Source: Sphingomonas sp.
Lineage (GTDB): Bacteria > Pseudomonadota > Alphaproteobacteria > Sphingomonadales > Sphingomonadaceae
Assembly (NCBI GenBank): GCA_019635535.1
Contig: JAHBZH010000001.1
Coordinates: forward strand, 2,198,995-2,262,994
Direction of reading: 5' to 3'
Length of the DNA: 64,000 nucleotides
Positions 62,018 through 64,000 of the stretch are shown here, one piece after another. The notes under the pieces are model-generated. The model worked only from the letters and a program-made list of their open reading frames with translations. It ran no database searches and was not told where the DNA came from. Each line of letters opens with the position of its first letter. Within the stretch, counting starts at the first letter, position 1. The position numbers and the translations under genes are program-made.

Positions 62018-62482
62018 TCATGGCCGAGAGCGAAGACCATGGACAAGACCGCGCACGCCCGCGCCAATGTCATTCCAGGCCGCGTCGAAATCCGCATCGT
62101 CGCCATAATAGGGATCGGCGACCGCCTCTCCCGCCCGATCCGCATGGTCGAGCAGGAGGGAAATCCGGGCCTGCGAATCGCGCGGGCGCAGCGCCAGAAG
62201 ATCGCTCAGATTGTAACTGTCGAGCGCGACGATGTGATCGAACCTGTCGAAATCGCCGCGCGTCACCTGCCGGGCACGAAGGTGGGTGATGTCGGCTCCG
62301 TGGCGCGCCGCGACGGCGCGGGCCCTCGGATCGGGCGGATGGCCGACATGCCAATCGCCGGTGCCGGCGGAATCCGCTTCGACATCCAGGCCCAGCCGCT
62401 CAGCCTCGACGCGAAAAGCCGCTTCGGCGAGCGGGGATCGGCAGATATTGCCGAGGCAGACGAAAAGGACTGAGACCGTCAT
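62018..62482 (-). CDS. Low molecular weight protein-tyrosine-phosphatase
   Basis: A 154-residue phosphatase. The P-loop CLGNICRS (C-x5-R, residues 9-16) holds the catalytic cysteine and arginine. The acid pair is in VADPYYGDDADF (DPYY near 122-125). Size is typical. ATG 62482 gives MTVSVLFVCLGNICRSP; the upstream open frame is not conserved-looking. It is divergent from the MFS transporter. The substrate is not predictable. Confidence 0.93.
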   Translation of the reverse strand: MTVSVLFVCLGNICRSPLAEAAFRVEAERLGLDVEADSAGTGDWHVGHPPDPRARAVAARHGADITHLRARQVTRGDFDRFDHIVALDSYNLSDLLALRPRDSQARISLLLDHADRAGEAVADPYYGDDADFDAAWNDIGAGVRGLVHGLRSRP

Positions 62483-62553
62483 CGCATCCCCGCTGTTGCC
62501 AATGCGCTCCGCTCTGCTAGCCCTAAGCGATAACCGCGACAACGGAGAGGTGG

Positions 62554-64000
62554 ATGGCGACGGACGTTTCAGGCGGGGCCGCCGCATCCGACACCCGCGG
62601 CAGCGAATCCTATGCCCGCTATGTGCTCGGTACCCTCGTGCTCGTCTATGTCCTGAATTTCGTCGATCGCCAGATTCTCTCGATCCTGGCGGAGGACATC
62701 AAGGCCGATCTCGGCCTCAGCGACGCCGATATCGGTTTTCTCTACGGCACGGCCTTCGGCGTCTTCTATGCGCTGTTCGGCATTCCGCTCGGGCGGCTGG
62801 CGGATAGCTGGAACCGGGTGAAATTGATGGCGGGCGGCCTTGCTCTCTGGTCGGCGGCGACCGCTTTGTCCGGCTTCGCCAAGACCGGCGCGATGCTCAC
62901 CACCACACGCGTCGGCGTCGGCGTCGGCGAGGCGACGGCGAGCCCGTGCGCCTATTCGCTGATTTCGGATTATTTCCCGAAGGAGAAGCGTGCCACCGCG
63001 CTCGCCATCTATTCTTCCGGCCTCTATATCGGCGGCGGCCTGTCGCTCTTCATCGGCGGCGCCATCGTCCAGAACTGGAATAACGCCTATCCGGGCGGCG
63101 GCCCGCTCGGCCTGGTCGGCTGGCAAGCGGCCTTCCTCGCGGTCGGCCTGCCGGGTCTCCTGCTCGCTATGTGGGTGGCGACGTTGCGCGAGCCATTGCG
63201 CGGCCAATCGGAAGGCATCGTCACCCCGCCTCCGGCGCGACCGTTTCACGGTTTCTTCCAGGAATTGCTGACAGTCATTCCGCCGCTGACCCTGATTGGC
63301 GCGGCGAGACGGGGTGTCGTCCCATTCGCCGTCAACATCGCCGTGGCGGCGCTGCTGGCCGCAGGCGCGGCGGGCCTCATCGCGCTGACCGGCGATTATG
63401 CACAGTGGATCGCGATCGCGCTGGGCTTCTACGCGATCTTCTCCTGGGCGACGGCGCTGCGGCTGCGCGACGCGCCGACTTTCCAGCTCATCTGGGGATC
63501 GCCGGCCTTCCTGTGCACCGTGCTCGGCTACGGCCTCATCGCGTTCCTCGCATATTCGGCGAGCTTCTGGTCGGCACCCTATGCGCTGCGCATGCTCGGC
63601 GCCGATCCTGCCATTGCGGGCTTCATCATCGGCGGGTCCGGCGCGGCCGGCGGCTTTCTCGGCGTGGTGCTGGGCGGACGGCTCGCCGATCGGCTGCGGC
63701 GTACCAATCCGGCCGGCCGGGTGATCGTCATCGCCTGCGGTCTGCTTCTGCCGCTGCCGCTTATCGTCGCGGCCTTCACCGCGCGCGATCTCACTTTCTT
63801 CTACCTGCTTCAATTGCCGATGACGGCGCTGTCCAGCATGGCGCTGGGTGCCGCCGCCGCGACCACGCAGGATCTCGTCCTGCCGCGCATGCGCGGCACG
63901 GCGACGGCCACCTTTTTCCTCGGCACGACTTTGATCGGCCTTGCCCTCGGCCCTTATCTGGCCGGCCGGCTTTCGATTGCGTTTGGCGATCTCGGCCTCG
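62554..64000 (+). CDS. MFS transporter, spinster-like, 3' end outside window
   Basis: 482 visible codons with no stop, cut by the window end. Eleven or more hydrophobic segments. The first helix has VLNFVDRQILSILAEDI, the motif of spinster-type MFS proteins, then GIPLGRLADSWNRVKLMAGGLALWS fragments (motif A, loop 2-3, near residues 75-98) and RVGVGVGEATASPCAYSLISDYFP fragments (motif C-like). ATG 62554 has GGAGAGG upstream. Such proteins export or import lipophilic or organic-acid substrates; the substrate is unknown. Confidence 0.9.
   Translation, partial: MATDVSGGAAASDTRGSESYARYVLGTLVLVYVLNFVDRQILSILAEDIKADLGLSDADIGFLYGTAFGVFYALFGIPLGRLADSWNRVKLMAGGLALWSAATALSGFAKTGAMLTTTRVGVGVGEATASPCAYSLISDYFPKEKRATALAIYSSGLYIGGGLSLFIGGAIVQNWNNAYPGGGPLGLVGWQAAFLAVGLPGLLLAMWVATLREPLRGQSEGIVTPPPARPFHGFFQELLTVIPPLTLIGAARRGVVPFAVNIAVAALLAAGAAGLIALTGDYAQWIAIALGFYAIFSWATALRLRDAPTFQLIWGSPAFLCTVLGYGLIAFLAYSASFWSAPYALRMLGADPAIAGFIIGGSGAAGGFLGVVLGGRLADRLRRTNPAGRVIVIACGLLLPLPLIVAAFTARDLTFFYLLQLPMTALSSMALGAAAATTQDLVLPRMRGTATATFFLGTTLIGLALGPYLAGRLSIAFGDLGL

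Overview
The window is GC-rich DNA from an alphaproteobacterium, most likely a member of the Sphingomonadales (Sphingomonas-like). This rests on gene content: a crtY-crtI-crtB carotenoid operon with a hydroxylase on each side, a large TonB-dependent receptor paired with a surface lipoprotein, the FYDLN-acid and DUF1192 small proteins, cmk-rpsA-ihfB, and promoter-like sites fitting alphaproteobacterial RpoH and LexA consensus sequences. No phage, integrase, transposase or CRISPR array is visible. Three tRNA genes are present (Ala-GGC, Leu-UAA, Thr-UGU).

Layout. 0-4 kb: the 3' part of a YadA-like trimeric adhesin, a four-helix membrane protein plus winged-helix regulator behind a perfect 9+1+9 palindrome, and a YcaQ-type protein whose last codons run into tRNA-Ala. 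4-8 kb: FYDLN protein, cmk, rpsA with a 559-base leader holding a LexA-type site and an RpoH-type promoter, ihfB and tRNA-Leu. 8-11.5 kb: PilZ protein, peptide-binding protein, DUF4112 and nadC. 11.5-17 kb: a CHASE2-EAL signalling protein, a FecR-domain protein with a 24-bp tandem repeat, and a TpsB-type outer-membrane transporter with no visible TpsA. 17-29 kb: housekeeping and hydrolase genes (alcohol dehydrogenase, flavin oxidoreductase, asd, M28 peptidase, rarA, serine hydrolase) and a duplicated secreted protein flanking an MmcQ/YjbR gene. 29-35.4 kb: ispH and the carotenoid cluster; crtY seems to lack about 18 residues.

35.4-41.4 kb: TonB receptor, lipoprotein, GspC-like PDZ protein and a PhoB-family regulator, all on the minus strand. 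A textbook Pho box array lies upstream of the regulator. 41.4-49.2 kb: a co-directional catabolic operon (2-aminobenzoyl-CoA monooxygenase/reductase, SDR, MarR, enoyl-CoA hydratase, acyl-CoA dehydrogenase, RidA, benzoate-type CoA ligase), which fits aerobic CoA-dependent 2-aminobenzoate degradation. Dispersed palindromic repeats interrupt it. 49-55.7 kb: GST, quinone oxidoreductase, DUF1192, clpA, GST and a dienelactone hydrolase.

55.7-58.6 kb holds the most unusual unit: an ECF sigma factor, a partner membrane protein, a small secreted protein with three 17-residue RRRWNAANP repeats, and a divergent beta-barrel gene. The motif CGAAGG-N16-CGTTA occurs upstream of three of these genes. The two divergent copies share a palindromic -35 element, so the unit looks like a self-contained ECF regulon. 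58.6-64 kb: a BI-1 family protein with an RpoH-type promoter, thpR, a hydrolase-sdpR-sdpI operon with an operator-like inverted repeat, a low-molecular-weight tyrosine phosphatase, and an MFS transporter cut by the window end.
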